Assembly (NCBI GenBank): GCA_015066105.1
Contig: SVOY01000001.1
Span: 62,001 to 126,000 of the forward strand
Reading direction: 5' to 3'
Length of the DNA: 64,000 bases
Source: Oscillospiraceae bacterium
GTDB taxonomy: Bacteria > Bacillota > Clostridia > Oscillospirales > Acutalibacteraceae
The notes below the pieces were generated by a model. That model did no database searches. It was not told where the DNA came from and saw only the letters and a list, made by a program, of their open reading frames with translations. Position numbers and translations under genes: made by a program. Shown here in pieces: positions 45,341-55,042 of this stretch; within the stretch, counting starts at the first letter, position 1, and every line of letters starts with the position of its first letter.

Positions 45341-46516
45341 ATGATAACCATTCTTATTGTAATTTACGTTGTATTTATTTCTCTCGGTCTGCCCGATTCG
45401 CTTTTGGGTGTTGCCTGGCCCGTTTTGCACAATGAAATGAACGTGCCCGAGAGCTTTGCCTCGGTTATGAGCATAATCATAGGCGTATGCACCGGCGGAG
45501 TCAGCTTTGTTTCGGGCACACTGATAAGAAAATTCGGCACGGCGAGAGTGACCCTTGCTTCAATATTTGTAACGGCACTGGGCCTTGTGGGCATCAGCTT
45601 TTCGCCGAATATTGTGCTGATGATAATTTTCAGCATTATTTTGGGCTACGGTGCGGGTGCGATTGATACGGGTGTGAACAATTTTGTTTCGCTTCACTAT
45701 AATGCCTCGCATATGAATTTTCTTCATTGCTTCTGGGGCGTGGGTGTTACCGTGAGCCCTATGATAATGTCGGTTTTCCTTGGCGGTGAAGAAGGCTCAT
45801 GGCGTAACGGCTACCGTGTTGTTGCGCTTTTGCAGGTGCTTATAGCTCTTGCGGTTGTTACCGTAATGCGAAAATGGATAAATGCCGAAAAAAGCACCGT
45901 CATTTCTGATGAAGAGGGCGGCGAAAAGGAAGAAAAGGGCTTTTTTGAGATAATGAAAATCCGCGGTGTACCCGTGAGCATACTTTCACTCGGTCTTTAC
46001 TGCAGTATGGAGTTTATCTGCGGCACCTGGGGCGCCACCTATATTGTAAACGTGTTTTCCCTTGAGCCGTCTGTTGCGGCAAAGTGGGTTTCTCTTTATT
46101 ACGGCGGCATAATGCTCGGCAGGCTTGTTTCCGGCTTTGTTGCAACAAGGTTAGGGGATAACAGGCTTATCAGACTCGGCATTGTGTTTTCGGCCTTCGG
46201 CATAATTGTGTTGCTGCTGCCGGTGGGCAAGGCTTCACTTGTGGGCTTTCTTCTTATGGGCTTTGGCTTCGGCCCCGTTTTTCCGAGTGTGCTTCACAAC
46301 ATTCCCGAGCGTTTCGGCGTAAGGTATTCGGCAGATATTACGGGCTTTCATATGGGTGGCGCCTATGCTATAGGCTTTGGTGCACAGCTTATTTACGGTT
46401 TTACGGCAACATCAACCAGCTTTAAAATTACGGGCTTTGTGCTGCTGGCACTTTGTGCAGGTCTTTTTGCTGCAAATATGACTGCCTTAAAGCAAATCAA
46501 AGAAAAGAAAATGTAA
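45341..46516 (+). CDS. MFS transporter
   Basis: 12-TM MFS pattern; ATG 45341 after RBS aaagaggtg; upstream in-frame extension overlaps repeat and is unlikely coding. Confidence 0.85.
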   Translation: MITILIVIYVVFISLGLPDSLLGVAWPVLHNEMNVPESFASVMSIIIGVCTGGVSFVSGTLIRKFGTARVTLASIFVTALGLVGISFSPNIVLMIIFSIILGYGAGAIDTGVNNFVSLHYNASHMNFLHCFWGVGVTVSPMIMSVFLGGEEGSWRNGYRVVALLQVLIALAVVTVMRKWINAEKSTVISDEEGGEKEEKGFFEIMKIRGVPVSILSLGLYCSMEFICGTWGATYIVNVFSLEPSVAAKWVSLYYGGIMLGRLVSGFVATRLGDNRLIRLGIVFSAFGIIVLLLPVGKASLVGFLLMGFGFGPVFPSVLHNIPERFGVRYSADITGFHMGGAYAIGFGAQLIYGFTATSTSFKITGFVLLALCAGLFAANMTALKQIKEKKM

Positions 46517-46613
46517 AGTTCTTTTGGTTACTTTTCTTTCAAGAAAAGTAACGCCTGACCGGCGAGGTCAGGAAAAAACACAGTCAGGCAGTACTTGCTG
46601 ACTGTGTTTTTTA
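46517..46613 (+). repeat. Composite hairpin repeat (GTTACTTTTCTT hairpin) plus terminator
   Basis: GTTACTTTTCTT-tc-AAGAAAAGTAAC; CCTGACC/GGTCAGG; AACACAGTCAG/CTGACTGTGTTTTTT. Confidence 0.7.
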
Positions 46614-46704
46614 TTTACCCGTCAAACACTTGAAAAAAATATATATTTACTGTATAATATTAAATTGGATTTTTACAGTATACTGATTATCGGGAGAATG
46701 ATAA

Positions 46705-47943
46705 ATGAGTAAAAAAATTATTGTGGTCGGTGCAGGTGCGGCAGGTCTTATGGCCTCGGGTGTTGCAGGCGAAAACGGTGCCGATGTGCTTTTGATTGAG
46801 CGTAACGACAAAGTCGGCAGAAAGGTTATGATTACGGGCAAGGGCCGCTGTAACATTACCAATAACTGCACTCTCATCAATGACCTTATCTCGGCCGTGC
46901 CCACAAACGGCAGGTTTTTATACGGCGCATTTTCACGCTTTATGCCCGTTGATACTATAGAATTCTTTGAGGATATGGGCGTTCCCGTCAAGGTTGAAAG
47001 GGGTAACAGAGTTTTCCCCGAAAGCGATAAGGCCGTTGACGTGGTTGATGCACTCAACGCCTTCAGTCAGGACAGCGGCGCAAGGCGCATAAAGGGCAGA
47101 GTGACAGAGCTGATTTTAGCTGACGGTGCAGTCAAGGGCGTCAGGCTTGAGGACGGCAGTGAGCATTTTGCCGATGCGGTTATTATCGCAACGGGCGGCA
47201 GGTCTTATCCGCTTACGGGCTCAACGGGTGACGGCTATGAGCTTGCAGGGCAGGCGGGTCACACCGTAACGGAGCTTAAGCCATCTCTTGTGCCCCTTGT
47301 GTGCCATGAGGGCTTTTGCTCGGATTTGCAGGGCCTTTCCCTTCGCAATATTGAAATTACCGTGCTTGACAGTGAAAGCTATAAGGAAATTTACAAGGAT
47401 TTCGGCGAAATGCTTTTCACCCACTTCGGTGTGTCGGGTCCCGTTATTTTAAGCGCAAGTGCCCATATGAAAAATATGAAGCCGAGAAAATACGAGGTGC
47501 ATATTGACCTTAAGCCCGGCCTTACCTATGAACAGCTTGATAAGCGTATACAGCGTGATTTTCTTGAAAATGCAAACAAGAATTTTATCAACGCCCTTGA
47601 TGCTCTTCTCCCGAAAAAGCTTGTGCCCGTGATTGTAAGGCTTTCGGGCATAAGACCCTCCGCAAAGGTAAATCAGATTACAAGAGAGCAGAGAGGCACC
47701 CTTGTGAACATTCTCAAGGACCTTAAGGTTACCGTAAACGGCTTCAGGCCCATTGAGGAGGCTATCATTACCTCGGGCGGCGTAAGCACAAAGGAAATTG
47801 ACCCCAAAACTATGGAGTCAAAGCTTGTGAAGGGTCTTTACTTTGCAGGCGAGGTAATTGACGTTGATGCCTATACGGGCGGCTATAATCTGCAGATTGC
47901 CTTTTCAACGGGCAGGCTTGCAGGTGAAGAAAGCAGTAAGTAG
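46705..47943 (+). CDS. HI0933/YhiN-family NAD(P)/FAD-dependent oxidoreductase
   Basis: IIVVGAGAAGLMASG, GKGRCNITNN, ITSGGVSTKEIDPKTMESKLVKGLYFAGEVIDVDAYTGGYNLQIAFSTG. Confidence 0.93.
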   Translation: MSKKIIVVGAGAAGLMASGVAGENGADVLLIERNDKVGRKVMITGKGRCNITNNCTLINDLISAVPTNGRFLYGAFSRFMPVDTIEFFEDMGVPVKVERGNRVFPESDKAVDVVDALNAFSQDSGARRIKGRVTELILADGAVKGVRLEDGSEHFADAVIIATGGRSYPLTGSTGDGYELAGQAGHTVTELKPSLVPLVCHEGFCSDLQGLSLRNIEITVLDSESYKEIYKDFGEMLFTHFGVSGPVILSASAHMKNMKPRKYEVHIDLKPGLTYEQLDKRIQRDFLENANKNFINALDALLPKKLVPVIVRLSGIRPSAKVNQITREQRGTLVNILKDLKVTVNGFRPIEEAIITSGGVSTKEIDPKTMESKLVKGLYFAGEVIDVDAYTGGYNLQIAFSTGRLAGEESSK

Positions 47944-47971
47944 AGAGTAGTAAGTAGTGAGTAGTAAGGGT
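47934..47971 (+). repeat. Heptanucleotide tandem repeat (RAGTAGT)n overlapping a stop codon
   Basis: aagtaga gagtagt aagtagt gagtagt aagggta; first unit contains the TAG stop of the upstream CDS. Confidence 0.8.
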
Positions 47972-48010
47972 ACCTTTGGTGCAAATGAATAATTGTAAGG
48001 AGAAAATAAA

Positions 48011-48682
48011 ATGAAGGTTATAAACGTTGCAATCGACGGTCCTGCAGGTGCAGGCAAAAGCACAATTTCAAGAAAGGCAGCAGCCGAACTCGGTTATATC
48101 TATATCGATACAGGCGCTCTTTACAGAACGGTAGGTCTCAATGCATTGAGACTCGGTGTTGATATTCAGAACGACGATGCCGTAATTTCAACTCTCACCG
48201 ACGACCTTAAGGTAGAGCTTAAATTCATTGACGGTGAGCAGAGAATGTTCCTCAACGATGAGGATGTTTCAACGGCCATCAGAACGCCCGAGGCTTCAAT
48301 GGCGGCTTCAAGGGTTTCTGCCGTGCCCAAGGTAAGGCAGTACCTTTTTGACCTGCAGAAAAGTCTTGCAAAAAGCAACAACTGCATTATGGACGGCAGA
48401 GATATAGGCACAGTTGTGCTTCCCGATGCAGATGTTAAAATTTTCCTTACTGCTTCACCTGAGGCAAGAGCTGAAAGACGCTATAAGGAGCTTAAGGAAA
48501 AGGGTATGGATGCTTCCTATGATGAAGTGCTTGCTGATATGATAAAGCGTGATTACGATGATTCACACAGAGCGATTGCTCCCTTGAAGCAGGCTGATGA
48601 TGCAATTTTGTGTGACACAAGCAATATCGACCTTCAGCAGTCAATTGATTTAATAATTAACACAATTAAGGAAAACATATAA
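48011..48682 (+). CDS. cmk: Cytidylate kinase
   Basis: VAIDGPAGAGKSTISRKAAAELGYIYIDTGALYR, MDGRDIGTVVLPDADVKIFLTAS. Confidence 0.96.
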   Translation: MKVINVAIDGPAGAGKSTISRKAAAELGYIYIDTGALYRTVGLNALRLGVDIQNDDAVISTLTDDLKVELKFIDGEQRMFLNDEDVSTAIRTPEASMAASRVSAVPKVRQYLFDLQKSLAKSNNCIMDGRDIGTVVLPDADVKIFLTASPEARAERRYKELKEKGMDASYDEVLADMIKRDYDDSHRAIAPLKQADDAILCDTSNIDLQQSIDLIINTIKENI

Positions 48683-48711
48683 GTACAGTTTTAAAAAAAG
48701 AGTTGATTTGA

Positions 48712-49392
48712 TTGTACTTTGATTATTCCGACCTTCGTAACCGCAAGCTTTATACTTTTGTCAAGCCCGTTTTAAAGGTGCTTTCCCATATTGTTTATTC
48801 CTCTGACTGCGTGGGGAGAGAGAATGTGCCGCCGCAGGGCAAGCTTATTGTTGCCTGTAATCATATAGGCACGCCCGACCCGGGGTTTATTGTTGCCAAC
48901 TGCCCGAGGACCGTACACTATATGGCAAAAAGCGAGCTTTTTGAAAAGAAGCCCTTTTCCGTGCTCTTTTCGGCTATGAATGCTTTTCCCGTTGTGCGCT
49001 GCAGTGCTGACCGCAAGGCCCTGAGATATGCCCTTGATGTGCTGGATAAGGATTGGGCACTGGGTATTTTTCCCGAGGGCAGACGTGTCAGAAGCAACGA
49101 AAGCCCGTCTCCCGTTGACGGCCTTGCAGGTGTGGGCTATCTTGCGCGGCTTTCGGGTGCCGATGTGCTTCCCTGCTGCCTTTACAGAGAGGTTGACGGA
49201 AGACGGCTCAGACCAAAGGTTGTTGTAATCTTCGGCGAGGTTATTAAAAACAAGGACCTCGGCTTTGAGGGAAAAAACAGGTCGGCAGAAACAAAGGCGG
49301 CGTCAAAAATCATAATGGATAAAATCAAGGCTTTGTGGGATGAAGCCGACAGAAACAGAAAGGTCAGGTCCTATGAAAACAGAAAGAGCTGA
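48712..49392 (+). CDS. Lysophospholipid (1-acyl-G3P) acyltransferase family protein, TTG start
   Basis: PlsC motifs ACNHIGTPDPGF, FPEGRRVRSNE; between cmk and ispH. Confidence 0.88.
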   Translation: MYFDYSDLRNRKLYTFVKPVLKVLSHIVYSSDCVGRENVPPQGKLIVACNHIGTPDPGFIVANCPRTVHYMAKSELFEKKPFSVLFSAMNAFPVVRCSADRKALRYALDVLDKDWALGIFPEGRRVRSNESPSPVDGLAGVGYLARLSGADVLPCCLYREVDGRRLRPKVVVIFGEVIKNKDLGFEGKNRSAETKAASKIIMDKIKALWDEADRNRKVRSYENRKS

Positions 49393-51412
49393 AACGGCAG
49401 GCTTCTGCTTCGGCGTTAACAGAGCGGTAAAAATTCTCAACGAAAAGCTTGACAGCGGCACAAAGGTGTGCACCCTGGGCCCTATTATCCATAACCCTCA
49501 GGTTATTGAGGAGCTTTCCGAAAAGGGTGCAATAATTATAGACAGACCCGAGGATACGCCCGAGGGCTACGAGGTTGTAATCCGTGCCCACGGAGTAACA
49601 AAGCAGGTGAAGCAGGAGCTTGAAAAAAGAAAAATCAGCTATACCGATGCTACCTGCCCCTATGTTATAAAAATCCATAATATTATCATTGACCACTCCC
49701 GTGAGGATAACGTTGTTCTCATTGCCGGCGACGAAAAGCACCCGGAGGTGTGCGGCTTCAGAAGCCACTGTAAGGGCAGGTCCTACGTCTTTGCAAATGA
49801 TGGGGAATTGACCGGGCTGCTTGCTGAAAATGACAATTTTTCCGATAAAGAAATAATTATGGTTGCACAAACAACTTTTTCCGTAAAAGAGTGGAAAAAA
49901 TGCAGAAAAAATCTCGAAAAAGTATGTACAAATTCGATTTCATTTGATACAATATGTAAAGCTACCCAAAATCGGCAGGACGAAGCAAGCCTGCTTTCGA
50001 AAAGAAACGACGTAATGCTTGTCATCGGCGGACATTTCAGCTCAAACACAGTCAAGCTGAAAAACGTCTGCGCCGAAAATTGCAGAACCTATCTTATCGA
50101 AAGACCCGAGGAGCTTTTTAAGCTTGATTTTGAAGGATGCGAAAAAGTTGGTATAACAGCGGGTGCGTCAACACCTGCACGTATAATAAAGGAGGTTGAA
50201 GTCATTATGACCGAAAACTTTAATGACACAAAAATTACAAAGGAGACGCAGGATCAGGAGCTGTTCTTTGCAGCCGTTGACAGCATTGACGATACAAGTG
50301 ACAACCCCAATGTCGTTGGCATAGTTGTTGGCATTGCCCCCAACGAGATTCAGGTTGACATCGGAAGAAAATATGCCGGTTTTATCCCTCTTGAAGAGTA
50401 CAGCAATGACCCCACTGCTGACCCTTCAAAGGAGCTCAAGATTGGCGACGAGCTCAATCTCATTATTATGAAGACAAATGATAATGAAGGCACAATGAAG
50501 CTTTCAAAGCGTCTTTACGACAGAAGAGCTTCGTGGACAAACATTGTTGCTGCAAAGGAAGCTGACGAAATTGTTGAAGCTGTTGTTGCAGAAGCAGTAA
50601 GAGGCGGCGTTATCTGCTACCCCATGGGCGCAAGAGTATTCATTCCCGCTTCACAGACAGGCCTTGCAAAGGACGAAGACCTTGCTCAGCTTGTTAAGCA
50701 GACCGTTAAGTTCAGAATCATTGACCTTGACGAGCAGAAGAGAAGAGTAGTCGGCTCAATCCGTGCTGTACTGCGCGAAGAGCGTAAGGCAGCTGCAGAT
50801 GCTTTCTGGGCAGAAATTGCAGAAGGACAGGAGTTCACAGGTACAGTTAAGTCACTCACAAACTACGGTGCATTTGTTGACCTTGGCGGCGTTGACGGTA
50901 TGGTACATATCTCAGAGCTTTCATGGAAGAGAATCAAGCACCCCTCAGAAATCGTTAACGTTGGCGATACTGTTAAGGTATTCGTTAAGGCTCTTGACGC
51001 TGAAAAGAGAAAGATTTCTCTCGGCTACAAGAGAATCGAAGACAATCCCTGGGAAATCCTTAAGAGAGATTATCCCGTTGGCTCAGTAGTAACTGCAAAG
51101 GTTGTAGGCCTTACAACCTTCGGTGCATTTGCAACAGTTATTGACGGCATCGACGGTCTCATCCACATTTCACAGATTGCTGACCGCCACATCGCTTCTC
51201 CCAAGGAAGTTCTTTCCGTTGGTGAAGAGGTAACTGTTAAGATTACCGAAATCGACTTCGATAAGAAGCGTGTAAGCCTTTCAATCCGCGCTCTCCTCGA
51301 GCCCGCTGCAGAAGCAGAAGAGGTAGCAGAAGAGGCAGTTGAAGAGGCTGTTGAAGAAGCAGCTGCAGAAGAAGTAGCTGCAGAAGAAGTAGCTGAAGAG
51401 GCTGCTGAATAA
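49373..51412 (+). CDS. ispH: Bifunctional IspH (HMBPP reductase) / ribosomal protein S1 fusion
   Basis: AETAGFCFGVNRAV, DATCPYV, FDTICKATQNRQ (IspH) followed by four S1 domains and a Glu/Ala-rich tail. Confidence 0.95.
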   Translation: MKTERAETAGFCFGVNRAVKILNEKLDSGTKVCTLGPIIHNPQVIEELSEKGAIIIDRPEDTPEGYEVVIRAHGVTKQVKQELEKRKISYTDATCPYVIKIHNIIIDHSREDNVVLIAGDEKHPEVCGFRSHCKGRSYVFANDGELTGLLAENDNFSDKEIIMVAQTTFSVKEWKKCRKNLEKVCTNSISFDTICKATQNRQDEASLLSKRNDVMLVIGGHFSSNTVKLKNVCAENCRTYLIERPEELFKLDFEGCEKVGITAGASTPARIIKEVEVIMTENFNDTKITKETQDQELFFAAVDSIDDTSDNPNVVGIVVGIAPNEIQVDIGRKYAGFIPLEEYSNDPTADPSKELKIGDELNLIIMKTNDNEGTMKLSKRLYDRRASWTNIVAAKEADEIVEAVVAEAVRGGVICYPMGARVFIPASQTGLAKDEDLAQLVKQTVKFRIIDLDEQKRRVVGSIRAVLREERKAAADAFWAEIAEGQEFTGTVKSLTNYGAFVDLGGVDGMVHISELSWKRIKHPSEIVNVGDTVKVFVKALDAEKRKISLGYKRIEDNPWEILKRDYPVGSVVTAKVVGLTTFGAFATVIDGIDGLIHISQIADRHIASPKEVLSVGEEVTVKITEIDFDKKRVSLSIRALLEPAAEAEEVAEEAVEEAVEEAAAEEVAAEEVAEEAAE

Positions 51413-51421
51413 TTGAATGAC

Positions 51422-51454
51422 AAAAAGGACACTCGTTGCGAGTGTCCTTTTTTA
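51422..51454 (+). terminator. Rho-independent terminator
   Basis: AAAAAGGACACTC GTTGC GAGTGTCCTTTTTT. Confidence 0.9.
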
Positions 51455-51484
51455 GTAGTAAGTAGTGAGTAGTAAGTAGTAAGG
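51453..51484 (+). repeat. Heptanucleotide tandem repeat (RAGTAGT)n
   Basis: tagtagt aagtagt gagtagt aagtagt aaggtca between two convergent terminators. Confidence 0.8.
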
Positions 51485-51487
51485 TCA

Positions 51488-51535
51488 AAAAAGAGCAGAT
51501 ATTTCAATTCTTTTACTGAAATATCTGCTCTTACT
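51488..51535 (-). terminator. Terminator of the minus-strand phosphoesterase gene
   Basis: AGAGCAGATATTTCA / TGAAATATCTGCTCT with T-run on minus strand. Confidence 0.8.
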
Positions 51536-51540
51536 TTATG

Positions 51541-52623
51541 TTATTTTAACAGCTTAACTATCTTCACAATCGCCGTAACTGCTACTGTAACAGCCGCCAC
51601 ACGCTTTACATTTGTAATTACCTCGTCAACACTTGTGGGCGCATTGCGGTAAATGAATTCCTGAACCTTTTTTGTCGGCTCGTAAACGCCGAGCTCACCT
51701 GCGGTTACCGTGTAGGTCTTGTAGCTTCTCAGGTCATTTTCGTCAAGCTCAAAAATTCTCACACCTCTTTTTTCGGCAGGACCGTAGGTGTTGTAGCCGC
51801 AGCCCTGAGTATAACCCAGGTCAATTCCCTCAAGGCTTCTTACAAAGGAGTTGTTGTGGTCGTGACCCACAAAAAGGCCGAGGATGTCGCCGTGCTTTTT
51901 AAGAAGCTCAAATTCACCGTTGTTGATTTCGGGCACGGCGGGCGTTTCGCCGAAAAAGCCCTCCTCTCCGGGCAACACCCAGAAGGTGTTTTTGCGGCTT
52001 TTGTAGGCTTCAAGCGCACCCTTTGTGTAAAAGGGCACCTTTTTCAAAACCCTGTAGAACTCGGGCACGGGAATATGCTGAAAGGCAAGGGCGGGAATAT
52101 AGCCGTTGTTTTCTCTTGCTTTTTCAAGCCATTCAAGCTGGTCCTTTTTCACGGGAGAGTAGGCGCCGTTGGGCTCCTTTTTGTTTGAGTCGATAAGATA
52201 AAGGGCAAAGATGTCTCTTTCTCCTGTTGAGTCCTTTATATTTACAAAATGAGTTGCGGGGTCATCCTTGCTGTGGGCTTCGCCCATTGTGTAACCCTCA
52301 AAGGATGAGTAAATTTCAAGCTGAGCGGCTTTGCCCGTAACGCAATCGTCATCGTGGTTGCCGAAGGTGAGTGTAAAGGGGATGCCCCTTTTTGCAACGG
52401 GTGTTATATATTCGGTTATAACCTTTTTAACCCTGTTGTAGGTGTCGGTTCTGTAGCAGCTGCTGTAGCCCTGAATCTGGTCGCCGGTGAAAACCACAAG
52501 GTCGGGCCTTTCTTTTTCAAGTGCCGCATCAATGAGCTTTATTGTGTCGGAATTTACGGGGTAATCCTCCTGAACGTCGGCAATCTGCATTATTCTGAAT
52601 TTTCCGTCTTTGAATTTAAGCAT
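51541..52623 (-). CDS. Calcineurin-like metallophosphoesterase
   Basis: RIMQIADVQEDY, VFTGDQIQGYS, LTFGNHDDD, GLFVGHDHNNSF motifs. Confidence 0.92.
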   Translation of the reverse strand: MLKFKDGKFRIMQIADVQEDYPVNSDTIKLIDAALEKERPDLVVFTGDQIQGYSSCYRTDTYNRVKKVITEYITPVAKRGIPFTLTFGNHDDDCVTGKAAQLEIYSSFEGYTMGEAHSKDDPATHFVNIKDSTGERDIFALYLIDSNKKEPNGAYSPVKKDQLEWLEKARENNGYIPALAFQHIPVPEFYRVLKKVPFYTKGALEAYKSRKNTFWVLPGEEGFFGETPAVPEINNGEFELLKKHGDILGLFVGHDHNNSFVRSLEGIDLGYTQGCGYNTYGPAEKRGVRIFELDENDLRSYKTYTVTAGELGVYEPTKKVQEFIYRNAPTSVDEVITNVKRVAAVTVAVTAIVKIVKLLK

Positions 52624-52751
52624 CTCAAAAATTCTCCTTGAAAAATTTGTCCTTACAAGTATACAACTTTAAATTACTCCGGTCAAGGGCACAAAAGAAT
52701 TTTCCCGTCATATACTGACCTTGAGTATTACTTTTTTCAGGAGGTACAGCT

Positions 52752-52982
52752 ATGCTTTACACATATATAAAATTCGAAACCCAGACAATGGGCGAAAAGG
52801 CGAGAAGACTCCTTTTGTCAAAGGGGATAAATTCAAGCCTGCGCAGAAATCCCAACCCGAACCGCAAGGAAGGGTGCAATTTTGCCCTTTACGTTAACGG
52901 AGACGTTTACGCCGCCTTTGATATACTTACAAAAAACAATATCAGAAATCTCGGCGTGGAAAGCTTTCGTGAGCTCTTATGA
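52752..52982 (+). CDS. DUF3343-like putative Se/S carrier protein
   Basis: Small protein overlapping the start of a class V aminotransferase/cysteine desulfurase-like gene; KFETQTMGEKARRLL...GCNFALYV. Confidence 0.7.
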   Translation: MLYTYIKFETQTMGEKARRLLLSKGINSSLRRNPNPNRKEGCNFALYVNGDVYAAFDILTKNNIRNLGVESFRELL

Positions 52983-54127
52983 TTTATCTTGATAATGCCG
53001 CAACAAGCTTTCCTAAGCCGCAGAGTGTAATCAATGCAATGTGCCGTGCACAGCTGTGCGGTGCAAATCCGGGCAGGGGAGGCCACAGCCTTTCCGCAAG
53101 AGCGGGGGAGACGGTGTACCGTTGCCGTGAAAAGCTGGCAGGGCATTTCGGCTGCAAAAGCGAAAACGTAATCTTCACCTGCAACTGCACCGCCGCCCTC
53201 AACACGGCAATCAAGGGCGTGCTCAAAAAAGGTGACCACGTTATTATTTCCTCTCTTGAGCATAATTCCGTTTTACGTCCCGTACATGCCCTTTGTGAAA
53301 AAGGGATAATAAGCTACAGCGTTGCAAGGGTTAATCCCTTTGACGATAATGAGACCCTGAGAAGCTTTGCCTCACACATAAGGGAAAACACACGGGCGGT
53401 TGTTATGACCCACGTTTCAAACGTTTTCGGCACGGTGCTGCCCGTTGAAAAAATCTGCGCCCTTTGTAAGGCAAGGGGACTCATTTTTATCCTTGACGGT
53501 GCTCAGAGTGCGGGCAGTCATAAAATCAGCCTTGAAAAAACGGGTATTGACGTGCTCTGTGTTCCCGGCCACAAGGGACTTCTCGGCCCTATGGGCACGG
53601 GCGCCCTGCTTATTGGTGAGGGCGTTGAAATAAGTGAGCTTACTCAGGGCGGCACGGGCAGCAACTCACTTTCTCCCGCTCAGCCTACGGCTTATCCCGA
53701 CAGGCTCGAAAGCGGCACACTCAATCTGCCGGGCATCGCAGGCCTTTGTGAGGGTGTAAGCTATCTTGAAAAAATCGGCGCAGAGAGGTACGTGATTTCT
53801 CACGAAGGTGAGCTTGTCAGGCTCCTTTGCGAGGATTTGTCGGTGATTGACGGGGTCAGACTTTACAGTGAAATGAACGGCGGAAAAAGCACAAATCTTG
53901 TATCCTTTAACCTCGGTGACCTTCACAGCGAGTATGTTGCCTCACTGCTTGACAAAGGCGGCTTTGCCGTAAGGGCGGGCTATCACTGCTCTTATCTTGC
54001 CCACAAAACCTATAACACAAGCGAAAAGGGCTGTGTAAGGGTGAGCACGGGTGTGTTTACAACAAAAAAAGATGTAAAAAATTTTGCAAATTGCCTCAAT
54101 AAAATTGCAAAGGATAAAAAAATGTGA
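52979..54127 (+). CDS. Class V aminotransferase, cysteine desulfurase family
   Basis: MIYLDNAATSFPKPQSV, DGAQSAGSHKI, CVPGHKGLLGPMGTGAL, RAGYHCSYLAH. Confidence 0.92.
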   Translation: MIYLDNAATSFPKPQSVINAMCRAQLCGANPGRGGHSLSARAGETVYRCREKLAGHFGCKSENVIFTCNCTAALNTAIKGVLKKGDHVIISSLEHNSVLRPVHALCEKGIISYSVARVNPFDDNETLRSFASHIRENTRAVVMTHVSNVFGTVLPVEKICALCKARGLIFILDGAQSAGSHKISLEKTGIDVLCVPGHKGLLGPMGTGALLIGEGVEISELTQGGTGSNSLSPAQPTAYPDRLESGTLNLPGIAGLCEGVSYLEKIGAERYVISHEGELVRLLCEDLSVIDGVRLYSEMNGGKSTNLVSFNLGDLHSEYVASLLDKGGFAVRAGYHCSYLAHKTYNTSEKGCVRVSTGVFTTKKDVKNFANCLNKIAKDKKM

Positions 54128-54184
54128 TAAAATAAAGAGTAATGAATAAAGATTATTAAAGAGAAAGGAAAGTTAAGGATAACT

Positions 54185-55042
54185 ATGGCAGAGTTTTTTA
54201 AAGAGTTTTTTGACGGAATGCTTAAGCTTATTCTGTCGGTTCAGTGGTATGATATTGCGGATATTATTTTCGTTGCCTTTCTTCTTTATTACTGCATCAA
54301 GCTTTTAAGGCAGACAAGAGCCTACAACCTTATCAAGGGTATTGCTTTAGTGGGTATAATCTATCTGCTTGTGTCAACCTTTGATATGTCGGCAAGCACC
54401 TTTATTTTCAACAATCTTTTCAGAGATATCGTGCTTGTTATAATACTTCTCTTTCAGCCGGAAATCAGAAATACAATCGAGTCCTTCGGCAGAGGCAATT
54501 TCAGGTTTGTAAACTTCTTTTCCTCACGCTCGTCTGACGGCCTTAATGACGTGAAGAGAAACTGCGCTTCAAATATTGCAAAGGCCGCGGTTAATATGAG
54601 CGAGAAGAAGGTGGGTGCACTCATTGTTCTTGAGGGCAGAACGCCCCTTGGTGAAATTCTTTCAACGGGCACCGAGCTTGACTCCGCCGTAACCGCACCG
54701 ATGCTTGAAAACATATTTTTCCCCAAGGCTCCGCTTCATGACGGCGCGGTGGTTATAAAGGACGGACGCATCCATTCTGCAGGCTGTATTCTTCCGCTTT
54801 CGCAGAGCCTTATGAGCCTTGAGCTCGGCACAAGGCACAGAGCGGCGCTCGGTATGAGCGAAATCAGCGATGCCCTTGTGGTGGTTGTATCCGAGGAGAC
54901 GGGCAAAATCTCCGTTGCACAGAACGGCACCCTCGAAAGAGACCTCAAGTTCGGTGAGCTTACGGAGTTTATTACATCCTGTCTTGTGTCTGATGACACA
55001 GAAAAGCCGAAGGCGTTCAGACGTCCGAGGAGGAAAAAATGA
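54185..55042 (+). CDS. cdaA: Diadenylate cyclase CdaA
   Basis: Three N-terminal TM segments; DAC motifs PLHDGAVVIKDGRI and LGTRHRAALGMSE. Confidence 0.95.
   Translation: MAEFFKEFFDGMLKLILSVQWYDIADIIFVAFLLYYCIKLLRQTRAYNLIKGIALVGIIYLLVSTFDMSASTFIFNNLFRDIVLVIILLFQPEIRNTIESFGRGNFRFVNFFSSRSSDGLNDVKRNCASNIAKAAVNMSEKKVGALIVLEGRTPLGEILSTGTELDSAVTAPMLENIFFPKAPLHDGAVVIKDGRIHSAGCILPLSQSLMSLELGTRHRAALGMSEISDALVVVVSEETGKISVAQNGTLERDLKFGELTEFITSCLVSDDTEKPKAFRRPRRKK

Noticed and set aside
49373-51412. IspH fused to ribosomal protein S1 as a novel fusion
   Set aside because: This bifunctional IspH/S1 arrangement is already well known in Clostridia; catalytic Cys residues look intact.
51300-51412. Glu/Ala-rich C-terminal tail of S1 (and similar tails in CdaR and the 2035 protein) as a functional shared tag
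   Set aside because: Acidic low-complexity tails are common in S1 and unrelated proteins; no specific shared motif seen.
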